This document shows, piece by piece, positions 1 through 10,937 of a stretch of DNA of 64,000 nucleotides. The DNA comes from Cladobotryum mycophilum (lineage: Eukaryota; Ascomycota; Sordariomycetes; Hypocreales; Hypocreaceae). Within the stretch, counting starts at the first letter, position 1. The number at the start of each line of letters is the position of its first letter. Made by a program: the position numbers and the translations under genes. The notes under the pieces were generated by a model. That model was not told the DNA's origin, searched no databases, and saw only the letters and a list, made by a program, of their open reading frames with translations. The DNA is taken from positions 2,356,001-2,420,000 of the forward strand of contig JAVFKD010000002.1 in the NCBI GenBank assembly GCA_036429605.1, written 5' to 3'.

Positions 1-199
1 GTAAAAGCAAAAAAAAAACACAAATGAGAAGCAGAAAGTACTTGATGGCATCGAAGCTGTAGGTGTAGCCCTGTTCGTTCATCCGCTCGGTGATGGAAGT
101 CAAGACCGCCTTGCTTGGCTTGACTTCGTCGAGGAGACAGAGTAGGAGTGCCTCGTGGGAAGTAGAATCCCATCCTCTCTTCTTGGATTGAGCAGCCAT
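1..199 (-). CDS. Small helical-domain protein A (partial, runs off left edge)
   Basis: I do not recognise a named family. Translation from the ATG at 199 gives about 52 residues beginning MAAQSKKRGWDSTSHEALL and ending GYTYSFDAIK. The exon then meets a GTACTT donor at about position 41, in phase 2; later exons lie outside the window. The layout (W near the start, an acidic/His turn, a leucine-rich helix, then GY-[FY]-[TS]-x-x-A) matches genes B and D just upstream, so I infer a paralogue. D carries an AT-hook, so a nuclear DNA-binding role is plausible here but not shown. Boundary of the first exon is 42..199. Confidence 0.55.
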   Translation of the reverse strand, partial: MAAQSKKRGWDSTSHEALLLCLLDEVKPSKAVLTSITERMNEQGYTYSFDAIKYFLLLICVFFLLL

Positions 200-366
200 G
201 GCGATGTTCAAAGGCTTTTATCAAGAGGAGAGACGATAGAGATAAAGAGTTGAGATGGAGGTAGATGAGATGAAATAGAAAATGGTGTAGAAGAAGGAAG
301 AAGTTTGGATAGAGTAAAGAGGGGGGGAGGGGGCAGGGTTGTGAACAGGAGTGAGTTGTGGCAGAT

Positions 367-666
367 TCAAGTGGGTCCTTGTTTGTTTTGCAGACATGCA
401 AGCATATGCAGGCTAAACAAACGCAGAACCAGGGAAAAGTAAGGAAACAGTGAAGAAGTCAATAGATGAAAAGAAAAGCCCCCCAAAAAGAACCAAAAAG
501 GTGGGCCATACCGAAGGGCATTCTCAGTAAAGGCGTAGCCCATCTGCTGAAGCTCGCTCATCACCTTTTCCCACGCCTCAGGGGCAAGTGTCAGGTGCGG
601 AAACATGGCAACAAGGACGTCCTCGTGGACCTTGGGATCCCACTTCATCAACTGACGAGGAGCCAT
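367..666 (-). CDS. Small helical-domain protein B
   Basis: The first exon (512..666) encodes MAPRQLMKWDPKVHEDVL through GYAFTENALR and stops at a GTATGG donor in phase 2. A plausible second exon (367..412) follows a TTTAG acceptor and adds only about 15 residues before TGA. Both the spliced and the read-through versions end at the same stop. The domain aligns with genes A, C and D, and the intron sits at the same residue and phase as theirs. The tail is far shorter than that of D, so the gene may be a minimal single-domain protein or a decaying copy. Function unknown. Confidence 0.5.
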   Translation of the reverse strand: MAPRQLMKWDPKVHEDVLVAMFPHLTLAPEAWEKVMSELQQMGYAFTENALRYGPPFWFFLGGFSFHLLTSSLFPYFSLVLRLFSLHMLACLQNKQGPT

Positions 667-830
667 GATGACTAACTTTTTTTTTCAAGCAGAATATGAC
701 AATAGATGAAAATAGATGATGGAAAATGTGGTGAGATGTAAAGTTGAAGAGGGAAAAGAAAAATGTCTGATATTTTGAAATAGAGTGATGGATAGAGGAA
801 TGTGAAGTGCCTGATGAGAGAGCATGGTGT

Positions 831-1250
831 TTATACGTCTCCTCTGATCAAGTTCCTGAGGCTGCTGAGAACCCGAAAATGTGCAGAATATAGAGGCAAC
901 TATCCGCCACCCTCGTGTTTCGAAATAGTGCAAACAAAAAAATGGACATGTGCAAAATCAGGGGCAAATAAAACAAAACGAAGCAAAACAGAGCAAAACA
1001 AACACAACCAAAATAAAAAGGCAACTAGATATGATAGAGAAGTGGGAATGACTTACCGAATAGCATCCCAGCCAACTTCGTGTCCCTGGGCAACGAGGTA
1101 TTCAGCAACGGCATTGCGAATCTGCGTGTTGAGAACACCGTTGAAGTCGGCAACCTGGTACAGGGCAATGCTGAGTTCCATCAGGAAGTCGGCTCGCTCC
1201 CAGAGACTGGCGGGCTTGCCGCTGTTGGGTGCTGCAGCTTTGGGAGGCAT
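831..1250 (-). CDS. Small helical-domain protein C
   Basis: The first exon (1057..1250) encodes MPPKAAAPNSGKPASLW and a helical stretch ending in GHEVGWDAIR, followed by a GTAAGT donor in phase 2. A possible second exon begins at 861 or 864 after a CAG acceptor and adds about 10 residues before TAA at 831. The residue and phase of the junction match genes A, B and D. The domain is more divergent: the GY motif is GH. The intron would be about 190 nt, longer than usual here, so the second exon is uncertain. No recognised family; DNA binding is only inferred from the neighbours. Confidence 0.45.
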
Positions 1251-1318
1251 GGTGCAAATGATGGGGATGCGAAATGGGTTTTGATGATGGCGTTGATGTC
1301 TTGCTTTTGGTGGTTGAG

Positions 1319-1349
<31 letters not shown>

Positions 1350-1973
1350 AAGTTGGAAGAGTTAGAAGAGTTGGAAGAGTTGAGGGAGTTTGTGGGTGGG
1401 AGAGGAGAACTGCTGGCAGTTTCTGGTTCTGGTGGCTAGGGTTACTGAACAACTGCAAACGTGCAATAGACCAGCAAAACAACTAGGCACCTGGATGGGT
1501 TTCTCGCCTAGGCTAGTTGTCTTCTATAATTACCTACTGCTATTACTGGCAGTAAACCATGAGCAGGGTTACTTATACTCTCCGTAAACATACATGCATA
1601 AACAGCCACCGCTGGCATTATAATTCGTCCCAGTAACAATGCCGCCGTTCTTCGAAATCCCCATCCAACGCTGTACATAGATCCATAAAAATGCCTAACT
1701 CTTTAACTCCAAGACTCGACTCCATACCAAATACAAATAACCGCTTTGCCTTGTTGGCACCGTCATCACCCTTGGAGACTGGACTGGTCTACAATGTCCT
1801 CCAAATCGCCAAGTCTCAAATAAACGCCATTGAACAAACTGTCGACCTATTACTTCCTCTCAGCTATTTCCTTTCTCAATGGACCTAGGACTAAAAGTCA
1901 TCCTATGCTTCAGCGTAATTGAAACTGTGTATGGTAAGCTTTTATTGGGAAACTAGGGGGGACAGCTATTAAC
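1251..1973. other. Intergenic, C to D
   Basis: Apart from the GAT repeat I see no convincing gene. Overlapping open frames here are short and low complexity. It holds the 5' region of gene C and the 3' region of gene D. Confidence 0.5.
1320..1348. repeat. (GAT)n microsatellite
   Basis: About nine uninterrupted GAT units lie 70 bases upstream of the start codon of gene C, in its probable 5' leader or promoter. Confidence 0.9.
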
Positions 1974-3171
1974 TTACTCGGAAGGATAGGGATCAACAGG
2001 GTCGGGACCATTATGCGCAGCCAGGGCCAGTACAGCTTCCTCGTCATCCAAAGTCGTTTCTGGGGCAAGCTCTTGCGTGTCTAATCTCTGACGCTTGGCA
2101 GGATGCTCGTCCGTATCATCCTCAACGGATTGATCCTGTTCTAGTTGCAATTGGTCTCCTGGAGTGGTTTCTTCGGGCTCTGAACTACCAATATGATCAG
2201 AAGAAAGATTGTTTGGTATTGACTCTAGAATAGGATCTGTTTCATCGATATTCAGCTCTGGTTGTGGGTGCGGCAGAGGCTGCTGCAGTTCAGCTTGTTG
2301 GGGGTTCTGGGGCTGATTGGATCCATTGGGTATTCCAGAGGCATCTATATCTGGTATTTGATCATGAATTTGACCGGACAAAGGTCCTGGCACACTGCCA
2401 GGAATGACACCAGGGACAACAGGGTCAGGGTTCTGTGAAACAGCCGCAGCACCTAGAGCTGCGCCAGGAATTGGTGCCATGTCAGAGAGAGGTTGAAGGG
2501 GCTTTCTAGGACGCCCACGACCAGGTCCTGGCCGTCTCGTAATCGGATTCAGCGTTGGGTCAGTACGCCTAGCACTCTCAGGAAGTGGACCGCTTGACTC
2601 GGCCTTGTTTTGGGCTCTTCGTAGGCCTTGGAAGTGCTGACTGATTACATGCATGTCAGCTTAGAGAGAACACGGGATGTACATGTATTATAGGCATGAA
2701 TGGGTTTGTCATTGGAAACAATACAGGGGACAGAGCGATTGTCCAAGATGTGAGACATGCAAGTCATTGCAGATTCATCCTGGCGAGTGTACGTGTACAT
2801 GGATGTGTATGTATGCGGGGTGAAGCAGGTACGAAATCCGTTGGGCAAAATGGATGTATAAGGAGACAGGGACAATGGAGTGAAACAGGCTTTGTGTGAG
2901 TGAATGTAAATACTCCCCCTCTCCCCAATACAGATTACCGGCATCACGTCTGATGACTTGTTACCGGACACTGGGATGAAAGGACGCATTGGACGGACAG
3001 ATGGACGGAGGCAACTTACCGGCATCCTTCATTCGTGAATCCATAGCCGAGAGTTCGCATATGGTTACCAATGGTGGTCCATTCGGCGCCACTTATAACG
3101 CCAATGTTTTTCACAGATAAGATAGTAAAGAACAGATCTTTATCTGCTCTGTCATTCCAATTCTTGTTCAT
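1974..3171 (-). CDS. AT-hook protein D
   Basis: Two exons, 3020..3171 and 1974..2640, join in phase 2 across a 379-nt intron with a GTAAGT donor. The product is about 272 residues. Residues 1-51 form the domain shared with A-C (MNKNWNDRADKDLFF through GYGFTNEGCR). It continues into QHFQGLRRAQ, and an AT-hook core (PGRGRPRKPL) follows near residues 80-90. The rest is Pro/Gln/Glu-rich and disordered, with a KRQR basic patch near the C-terminus. An AT-hook implies minor-groove binding of AT-rich DNA, so a nuclear chromatin role is inferred. An in-frame ATG at 3228 would extend the N-terminus by 19 residues. This is the only full-length member of the minus-strand group in view. Confidence 0.75.
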
Positions 3172-6100
3172 GGTAAAGTAAGTGAGACAAGGCGTCCAGT
3201 ACCTCTCAGTACTCGGTGTGCTCAGCACTAGGTGGGCCGCGATTGTTAGTCCGACTGGTGGTCGTGGCGACCTGTCGAGGATAGAAGCTGTTAAGAGCAG
3301 AGGTCAATCAATAAGAAAATTGATAGTGGAAATGTACGAGAGCGGTAGGAGAAGAAGGTTGGGGGACAGCGTGGAGTAGGGAAAGGCCCGTGCGTGGGTG
3401 ATTTTTCGACACGTGGGTGGTCCGGAACACGGATCAAGACTTAATCCGGAGACGAGAGGTTGTCGCCATGCGTGTCGTACCACGGTTTGACACTGGGGCA
3501 AGAGGGAGAAAAGAAGGTTTGATGAGTAGAGCAAGCATAGGATAGCAAACATGTAACTTCTGACGACGATTTCGAAGCTTTATGGCGCTCAATTAACCTC
3601 AAGTAGCTCTCTGGGGGATACGATGTTTGGACTTAGCCGAGAATGAAACGGGGTTTATCCGCCAAGGTTTCGATCTAGTGGGCGCGCCACTGATCATGGA
3701 GCTCTTGAGCTGCAAGCAATAATAATATGGCTTATAGCTGTTTACCTTTTGGTCTTAACGACTCGGCTCAATGTTGGCTCCGATGCATTGTTCAATTATG
3801 TCGAAAAGGTTTATCGCAAGGCAGCTTTGGTAATTGATGAGAAATCATTTATTTCAATTGACACTTGTGACAACTCTTCGTCCGCTTCTGCCTTGTTTTC
3901 CCCCTTCTCTAGGTACGGTACATTGTCGCAGAGCGAGGGAGGAAGACGAAGACTGGCCGACAATTGCAGTCATAATTGTATAATCTCTTTATATTCTCTT
4001 TGTTTAATTGATAGTAAAACTTCTTCTGTCTCTCTATACAATTATATATATATATATTTATATATATATATGTCCAAGTAAACAAGAATGACTATCATTA
4101 TTGCTAACTTCCACTCTCCATATCCATACTTCATCATCACCAAAATGTCACAGTAATAGACGGCAATCAGCAAAACGGAGCTCTCCAAGGCTTGTTAGCT
4201 GTACGTCATCCCTTCGTCAAAGGTACTCGGTACATCCATGGTTTGTCATCACAACCAGGCAGAAAAACGCAAGTAGCTTTCCATTGGCCCACTCTGAAAT
4301 GTGGGTCGGTCAAAAACGACTCACGTGCTTTCGCGGAAACCTGGCGGAGACACAGTGGCCACAGTGCTGAACGAATCCCCAAAAGTTCGCGCCCCGTCGC
4401 GTCTCCCGACCACTTCACCCCAATCCCCTCCAAAACGTTGCTGGCCGCTTTGGGGCCCTTGCCTGACCATGGGCGCCCCGATAATGCATCCCAATGGACT
4501 TTAAACCATCGCTTTACTTTGCGAGCAAACTTTCCTCTTTCTCAAAGCTATTACAGACGTCGAATTATGCAAAACTCCAATTGACAAACCTCATGATGGC
4601 TCTCATGGTAGCCCCTCTTTGATGACGCCGCTAGCACCCCCAAGCCCAAGCCCAAGGGAGAAGGGAGAAAAGATCGGTGAGATGGATTTTTTACTGCCTC
4701 ACACCACAGCCGCGGCCTGGCACCGGCTCTTGGAAATGACTCCTACCCCTTGGCAAAGTAAGGCTTGCTGATCCGGATGTGGTGTAACTGGAGGGTTGGA
4801 CGGATGACCTCGGAGGAGCCAATGTTTCTCAATTGCCCGCCCGCCCTTGGAGTGAAGAAGATCACGCAAATTCCTTTTACTATGAGAGCAATGGCAATTT
4901 TACGAGTTCGGGAACAAATAGTTGCTATGGAACAGGCTGAATTGGTGGCTCATCTTGCAAGAGAGAGAGAGAGAGAGAGAGCTGACGGAATGGTATGGTT
5001 TGATGCCACCCACATCATCATCCACACAACACATGCATGGTATTCATATGCCAACACCCCTCCATTTGGGCTCTGCAAATAATTTACCACCCTCTGCATT
5101 AGTGTTTGCTTCTTTCTTGGGTCGAGAATGAGTCACACTCGGTTTCAGTCCAGGCCATAACGAGATCCCTGCCTATTCGTAGTCTTTTCTTGGTCGTTAT
5201 CGCAAGCATTCCCGAGCTTTGGCAGTTTGGGATTGGATTTTGTTGGCCCTTTCTTTGTTCAGATGACGATGGGGGGAGGGAGGGGCATTACGACGACGCA
5301 GCGCAATCAGCCATTGAACTCCAATGATTTGATGAATGGTACGAATGCTACCTACCTGTTTGGTGAGTAGCTTTTGAGAGGAGAAGAAACAATATTCAGA
5401 ATAATTGAACCGAGTATAGCCTCATAATGCTACTATTTCTTTTTTCTTTTTCTTTTTTTGTTCTTCCTCTCTTCTGCTAAAGAAAAAAAAAAGGCGACAC
5501 ACTATCCACTTGTTCAGGTGTCATGCTTCCCTCCCAGCGCACGTTAGCCTCCCCCGAATCAGTAGCTTACAGGGGCAACATGCCAGTGTCTTAGTGGATG
5601 GTAGCACACTTTTCATCCCTGTTAGCGGGGAGGTGCCCACCACTTTACGCGCTGCAGCCCCTCGACGACGCCTGGGCTGTGAACTTGGTTGCAGCGCAAG
5701 TACCCCCCCCCCAGCGGGCCAGATCCAACGGAAACGAAGCTCCAGCTAGGGTTGTTGGTTTAAACGGGCAGCAAGCCACTAGGCAGCCATGGCCCCAAGA
5801 AAACCTTCGTCTCAGTCAATTGAACACCACCACCACCACCAAACAATCCAGATCCATGATCCAAGACCCTCGAGGCATGTCAAGGAGCCGTAACATCGGA
5901 GCTGTTCCTGGATCCTTGCATATTATCATGTATTTTTTGCCGCAGAGGACCCAGTTCTTTTTTTGTTTTTATTTTTTTTTGTTTCTCCCTCTCTCCCCGT
6001 AATATTTGTACTTGTACAGAGTAGTCTGTAAATGTAACCCGGTCTGGCCAGTCCCCTTCCAGCTGGCCTGGCATTGGCATGGGATAGGATGGCAACCTGT

Positions 6101-6690
6101 TTAAATAAATGCAGCTTGATTCCCATTCACACACTCCCTTTTCTCTGACTTCTCTTTTACTGTTTCCCTCAACTTTGTCTCTAAAACGCAATCAAGGACT
6201 CGTCTCGTATTCACATTCAAATAATAATACTACCCCCAAACCCTTATCTCAAACAAGGTCGTCACATCTCTCTCCTCCACTGCCGAGTCACTCCCGAGTC
6301 CCCTTCATCCCTTCCAACCAAAAGTTCACGCAGCACCACTCACTCGCCCATGTCAACATCCTGTCTCGGCCCATCTCCCTGGCTATAAGTCAGCTGTCCA
6401 ACATCTTCGAATCCGTCATTCACTCCTCATCCTCCTCATATTTGACTCACTTCCCCACTGCGTGCGTGGCATACCGTAACTGCTGAGGCGTCCCATCACT
6501 CTCTGCATCATCGATAATCATATAACGGCCCGCCTTCCCTCCCACTCATCTCGACGGAATCGTGCAGCCAACCTTGTCACCAACCTCGAAAGACTACCTA
6601 GTCTACCTATCTACCTGCATCATCATCATCATCCTCATTCATCCACTCACATCCTAGTCTTTATCAAAGCCGACACAAAGCTTGCCCACC
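3172..6690. other. Large divergent intergenic gap between D and E
   Basis: About 3.5 kb with no gene I can support. It holds an AT dinucleotide tract at 4042-4072, a GA tract at 4959-4982 and a short CCCAAG direct repeat near 4638-4655. It sits between the minus-strand and plus-strand arrays, so it contains both sets of outward promoters. Open frames of 65-134 codons here lack codon bias or similarity I recognise. Confidence 0.6.
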
Positions 6691-7491
6691 ATGACTCCTA
6701 ACAGCGACAATGCCATGGCTCGCTTCCTGTTTGCCATCCTCAAGCAAAAGAACCTCAAAGACGTAGGTCTAGCCTTGAAGCTAGCCGACATCTTGTTATG
6801 GCTCTGACTCTTTTGTATAGATTGATTGGAATCAAGTCGCTTCGGATCCCGTTCTCCTCGAGCCCATCACCAACGGCCATGCCGCAAGAATGCGCTACTC
6901 CCGCTTCCGAGCCACAGTCTCCGGCCAGCCTTCCAAGAGGAGAGTCTCTGGTGAGAAGCCCCGAGTTTCCAAGCCAAAGAAGGGTTCGGCAAAGAAGGAG
7001 AAGAAGCTTGTCAAGTCCGAGTCGACTCCGAGTCTTTCATCCTACGCCCAGGTAAGATACCCCTGAGATGAAAGAAAAAAATCAAAAATCATGAGAACTC
7101 CTTGACCAACCCGACTATTCTTCTAGTTCTCTCCTGCTTCCACCTCCATCACATCTCCCTACATTAGCGAGACACAAGACGACTTTAATACTCGATTCCT
7201 CACACCTTGCAGTGATGACATGACACAAGGTCTTGTTGTCCACCCGGCTGCACTGGAAGACGCCAGACTCCAAAACGTTCCTCTCTTCCCCCAGCCGACT
7301 GCACCACCGACTTTTTGAATCATGCTGGCCATGATCAACACTCCTCCCCAACATTCGATGCCTTCGATGCTGCATACGATCTTAGTAGCTACGCATCAGC
7401 CGACATTCACAGCCAAGATCCCACCACCTCAGCCGCGACCCAGTCTCTAGCAGACTGGAACGACCGATTCCCTGATACCCAACACTTTTAA
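6691..7491 (+). CDS. Small Myb/SANT-like basic protein E (frame break)
   Basis: Exons 6691..6762, 6821..7051 and 7127..7491. The N-terminal 60 residues (FAILKQKNLKD, IDWNQVA, RYSRFRATVSG) form a compact helix-turn-helix-like unit shared with F-H. A Lys/Ser-rich stretch (KPKKGSAKKEKK) follows, then a Ser/Thr-rich acidic C-terminus. The uninterrupted frame stops at 7317. From about 7293 another frame gives clearly coding sequence (FLNHAGHDQ through DRFPDTQHF) to TAA at 7491. One extra base in the five-C run at 7288-7292 would join them, giving about 222 residues. That run also ends in CAG, so a poorly defined intron is the alternative. The family resemblance to Myb/SANT is my inference. Confidence 0.6.
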
Positions 7492-8965
7492 CTCTTGGTT
7501 TTAATAACTACTATACAGTTAACCAAGAGTTGCTGTAAACAAGATAACAAAAATGGCGAAATGGTTAGATTTCTTCTTGGATGATGACTTGATGACGATG
7601 AATCATATGGTACATTTCTAATAAATTGGTTGATCACTATTCTTTCACACCCCATGGTAAGGGGGCAAATGGGCTTTGCTGGACTGGATTTCTTTTTATC
7701 GGGATAGGATTGAGTCCCTGGTTTAGGTGGTTTAGGTGGTTTAGGTTTCGGAAGAACTGTATAATAATATGAACTGAAATGTCTCCTGATTCTTTCTGTC
7801 CAGAGGCGTGATGCTTCACTCTTGATACCCATCTTGACACGTTTGATGAATACTTTTCTTATCTAGGGGCGTAACAAATCTTGGCAATGGTTTGATTTCC
7901 ACGATGGCCACGTCTTGTGACAACACGAGAGTGGCAGACTCTTTCGGCTGGGGGGTCTACGCCTTATCCTAGGAAACCCCAACGCAACGACGGGACCGAG
8001 TCAGAGTGATTTGCCCCCAACCACACCTATCTAATCTAAATAACTGATCTTAGGGTTTCAGAAGAAAAAAGGTATTCAGTCTATTGCAAGTGCAGCCGCC
8101 TTTATGCAAGCCGGGCGAACGAGATCAAGAGAACAAGACAAGGTACGGAGAGAGAGGTGGTTTTTCTCCACACACACCAGACAGACTACAGGACTTGTCT
8201 TTCACTGGGGGTGTAGCGGGCTAGAGAGCCACCCCCTATTTTTACGGGTCAGGTTGCTACTCTGAAGGATTCTGTCGCATTGAAACAAAACAGTTGCCTT
8301 GTTTTTCTGGGGTGGACAATAAACGGTTCGCGGACAACCTTCTTTTTCTGATTATTATTGTTCTAGGCTGAACTATCCTATCTCTCTCCAACACCTTTTC
8401 GACAATACCTTGGTTCCTAGCTTTTTAATTACTCGATGAAAAATGCACGAAACAAGACGACAGTCGCTTACGAAAGGTTGACGTGAGGAGGAGGGAAAAT
8501 GCAGATAACAATGCGAACAGATATGCGAAAAGGACGTTATTGCAGAGAGCGAAAATGCCGTTGACAGCTGCGCCAGCTGGTCACGCGCATTGCATTCACC
8601 AACTGCTCACTTTTCGTCCTCGATTACGTTTCCGGTTTTCAAAAGCAAACGTTTCTTCGCACGTTTCTTGAAACTTGTGCTCTCGATTCTCTTCTCGATT
8701 CCTTTTTCTTTCTAACCCTTCTTCTCTCTTCGTTTTCAAGGGAACTTTGGCCAAAACAACACTCAGCAAACCCGCTGCCCTGTTTTCTTTTCAAGGCTTG
8801 ACGCAACCTGCATCTTGCAATAACCTTGGTAATTTCACCACAGGAACTGTACGCCCCATCTCTTTTCTTCTCTCTCTCTCTCTCTTGTTTCCTCTTCTCG
8901 AATGCTTTCCCCTCGGTAGTTGCTGAAACGGATATATTCTCTATAGCATCAGACGTTTTGCAGCC
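7492..8965. other. Intergenic, E to F
   Basis: No gene supported. It contains three tandem copies of a 9-mer (GGTTTAGGT) at 7720-7746 and a CT-rich stretch near 8862-8885 upstream of gene F. Confidence 0.5.
7720..7746. repeat. Three tandem 9-bp units GGTTTAGGT
   Basis: Exact threefold repeat in the 3' region of gene E. It resembles a degenerate telomere-type sequence, but three units are too few to infer origin. Confidence 0.8.
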
Positions 8966-9491
8966 ATGCCGGGCGAAACCCCCAAGAAAGAACCCACCGC
9001 CTCCGAGGCCATGTTCTTCTACGCCATCGTCAAGCACACCAGGAACAAGGCCGACATTGACTGGAACGCCGTTGCGGAAGAGCAGGGTTTCAAGAACGCA
9101 GAGGTCGCCAAGGTTAGTTTTCTTGCCCAACTCTAGATGCCTTCATCTCTTTTCCTTTCTCCCACAGTTCTCTGACTCTGTTTTCACAAAATAGGTCCGC
9201 TTCGGCCAGGTCAAACGCAAGCTCGGTATCGCCGGTGACGCGACCACCACTCCGAAGAAGGCGGGCGCCACCTCCGCCGGACCTACTCCCACAAAGGTCA
9301 CCAAGAACACCGGCCGCGCCGGTACCAAGGGCAGGGGAGGAGGACGCGGCCGCGTCAAGAAGGAGGAGCCCGTCGATGACGTTGATGACGACGAGTCCAA
9401 GACCGTCTCCTCCCCCGTCAAGGGAGAGACGCCCGAGGGAGAGGAGAAACTCGGCATCGACGCGGTCATGAATGATGATGATCCTTTTTGA
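8966..9491 (+). CDS. Small Myb/SANT-like basic protein F
   Basis: Two exons, 8966..9112 and 9195..9491, give about 147 residues. Residues 12-60 contain the shared domain: AMFFYAIVKHTRNKADIDW, NAVAEEQGF, then VRFGQVKRKLG. After it comes a Gly/Arg/Lys-rich tail with GRGGGRGRVKKEEP, followed by an acidic end (DDVDDDESK, MNDDDPF). This domain-plus-basic-tail layout recalls histone H1-like or small chromatin proteins, but I do not recognise a named family. The intron falls between the second and third helical segments. It lies in a same-strand run with E, G and H, each about 1.5-2 kb apart. Confidence 0.75.
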
Positions 9492-10442
9492 GTCTCTCTC
9501 TGTGGCTCTCTTGGGATTGTCACGACGTATGGGGTTACGATTTCTTTTCTATAAAAATGCAATTCCCCCCGCAGCTTCTGGTCCTGTACCGTTTTTAACT
9601 TTGGGTTTGAGGTCTGGGCTTCGCTGGTTGGCTTTGATATGCAACTGCAAAGGGTGTGGATTGGAAAGGGGGAGGTTGAACATTGGGAGAATGGTTTACA
9701 CTACGGTGATGGAATGATAGTAAGGAGTGTGCACCCAGATTAGTAAACCAAGAAGAACGTTGCGGGAATTGAGTTTGTCTTTTCCAAACTATGTGATGTT
9801 GCAAAGTTGACGAGTTGAGGTAGATGGCTGTGTCTCTAAGCTCGAGTTATCAACTAACCAACAACTTACTATTTCTTTACTTCCAAATACATAACATACC
9901 AAACACTGCAAGTTATTACCTACCTTGTCTTTTACAATCTTCTTATTCTCTCTTTTTAACGTAAAGAAGCTGTAGTATTTAGTTAATAGATGTACTGTAT
10001 TTAACTAGGCATTGTCAACTCGTAGTCTGCCTACCCTAGCACTTATCGAGGTGAACAGCTGCAATCGCGCCTAGTAACAGCATTTAAAAACTGTAGACTT
10101 TGAAACTAAAGCTCTAACGAATACAAGCACTACATAACGGTCACTTATCAGCTTGCTTTAATGGCGTACTGCTCAAGTAAAGTGGTATAAGTTCCAAACC
10201 CTCGCTTCCAGCCCCTCCTCCTCCATTCCACATTCGAACTCGTCTTCCACACCACACACTTGATCAACAAATCCATCATCAAGCCTTTCATCCGACAACT
10301 TCACAACTGCATAATATTCCATCTACCATCATTTCCATCAATCTATTTAACAACAAAAACAGTAAGTCTTTTCTTCTGCTTCTTCTTTGAGGTTAAACCC
10401 CTGAAGTTCACTCACACGCTCATCAGACCAAAATCCATCACC
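9492..10442. other. Intergenic, F to G
   Basis: No gene supported; it holds the 3' end of F and the promoter and leader of G. Confidence 0.5.
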
Positions 10443-10937
10443 ATGCCCCCTAAGAAAGCCGCCTCCTCTGATGCAGCCGACAGCGGCAATGGAACTCCCG
10501 TCAACGGGATGCGCGATAACGAGCTCCGCTTCATCAAGGCCGTCTTCGACAACATGACCCAGAAGCCCGACGCCGACTGGTCCAAGGTCGCCGACGACCT
10601 GGGCCTCAAGGACGCCAAGTGCGCCAAGGAGCGCTTCCGTCAAATGTCCGTCCGACACGGCTGGCGCATCGCTCAACCTTCGTCTTCTTCTTCATCTTCT
10701 TCCTCCTCCATTCCGCCCAACACCCCCGTCAAGGCGGCCGGCGGCAACAAGAAGGGCGTCACTGGACCCTCTGGCGACGGCAGGGTGACCAAGAGGACGG
10801 CACCCCGCACGCCTCGCACGCCTAGGAAGTTGGCAGCGAAGAAGGAGGAGCCTCCTTCTGATGATGAGGCGGTTGCTAAGAAGGATGGGGACCAGGGTGT
10901 GAAGACAGAAGGGGATGAGACGGAGGTTGAGGTTTAA
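10443..10937 (+). CDS. Small Myb/SANT-like basic protein G
   Basis: A single exon of 164 codons starting at the ATG in a CACCATGCC context. Residues 24-75 carry the shared domain: ELRFIKAVFDNMTQKPDADW, SKVADDLGLK, then KERFRQMSVRHGW. A run of about ten serines follows, then a Lys/Pro/Arg-rich tail with repeated RTPRTPRK and an acidic end. It is the only plus-strand member without an intron. Serine-proline and threonine-proline sites in the tail resemble linker-histone-type tails. A chromatin role is inferred only. Confidence 0.75.
   Translation: MPPKKAASSDAADSGNGTPVNGMRDNELRFIKAVFDNMTQKPDADWSKVADDLGLKDAKCAKERFRQMSVRHGWRIAQPSSSSSSSSSSIPPNTPVKAAGGNKKGVTGPSGDGRVTKRTAPRTPRTPRKLAAKKEEPPSDDEAVAKKDGDQGVKTEGDETEVEV

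Noticed and set aside
3749..4081. 110-codon plus ORF in the divergent gap
   Set aside because: Ends in a translated AT microsatellite, no homologue recognised, no gene-like context.
7720..7746. Interstitial telomere
   Set aside because: Only three 9-bp units and not the TTAGGG unit in tandem.
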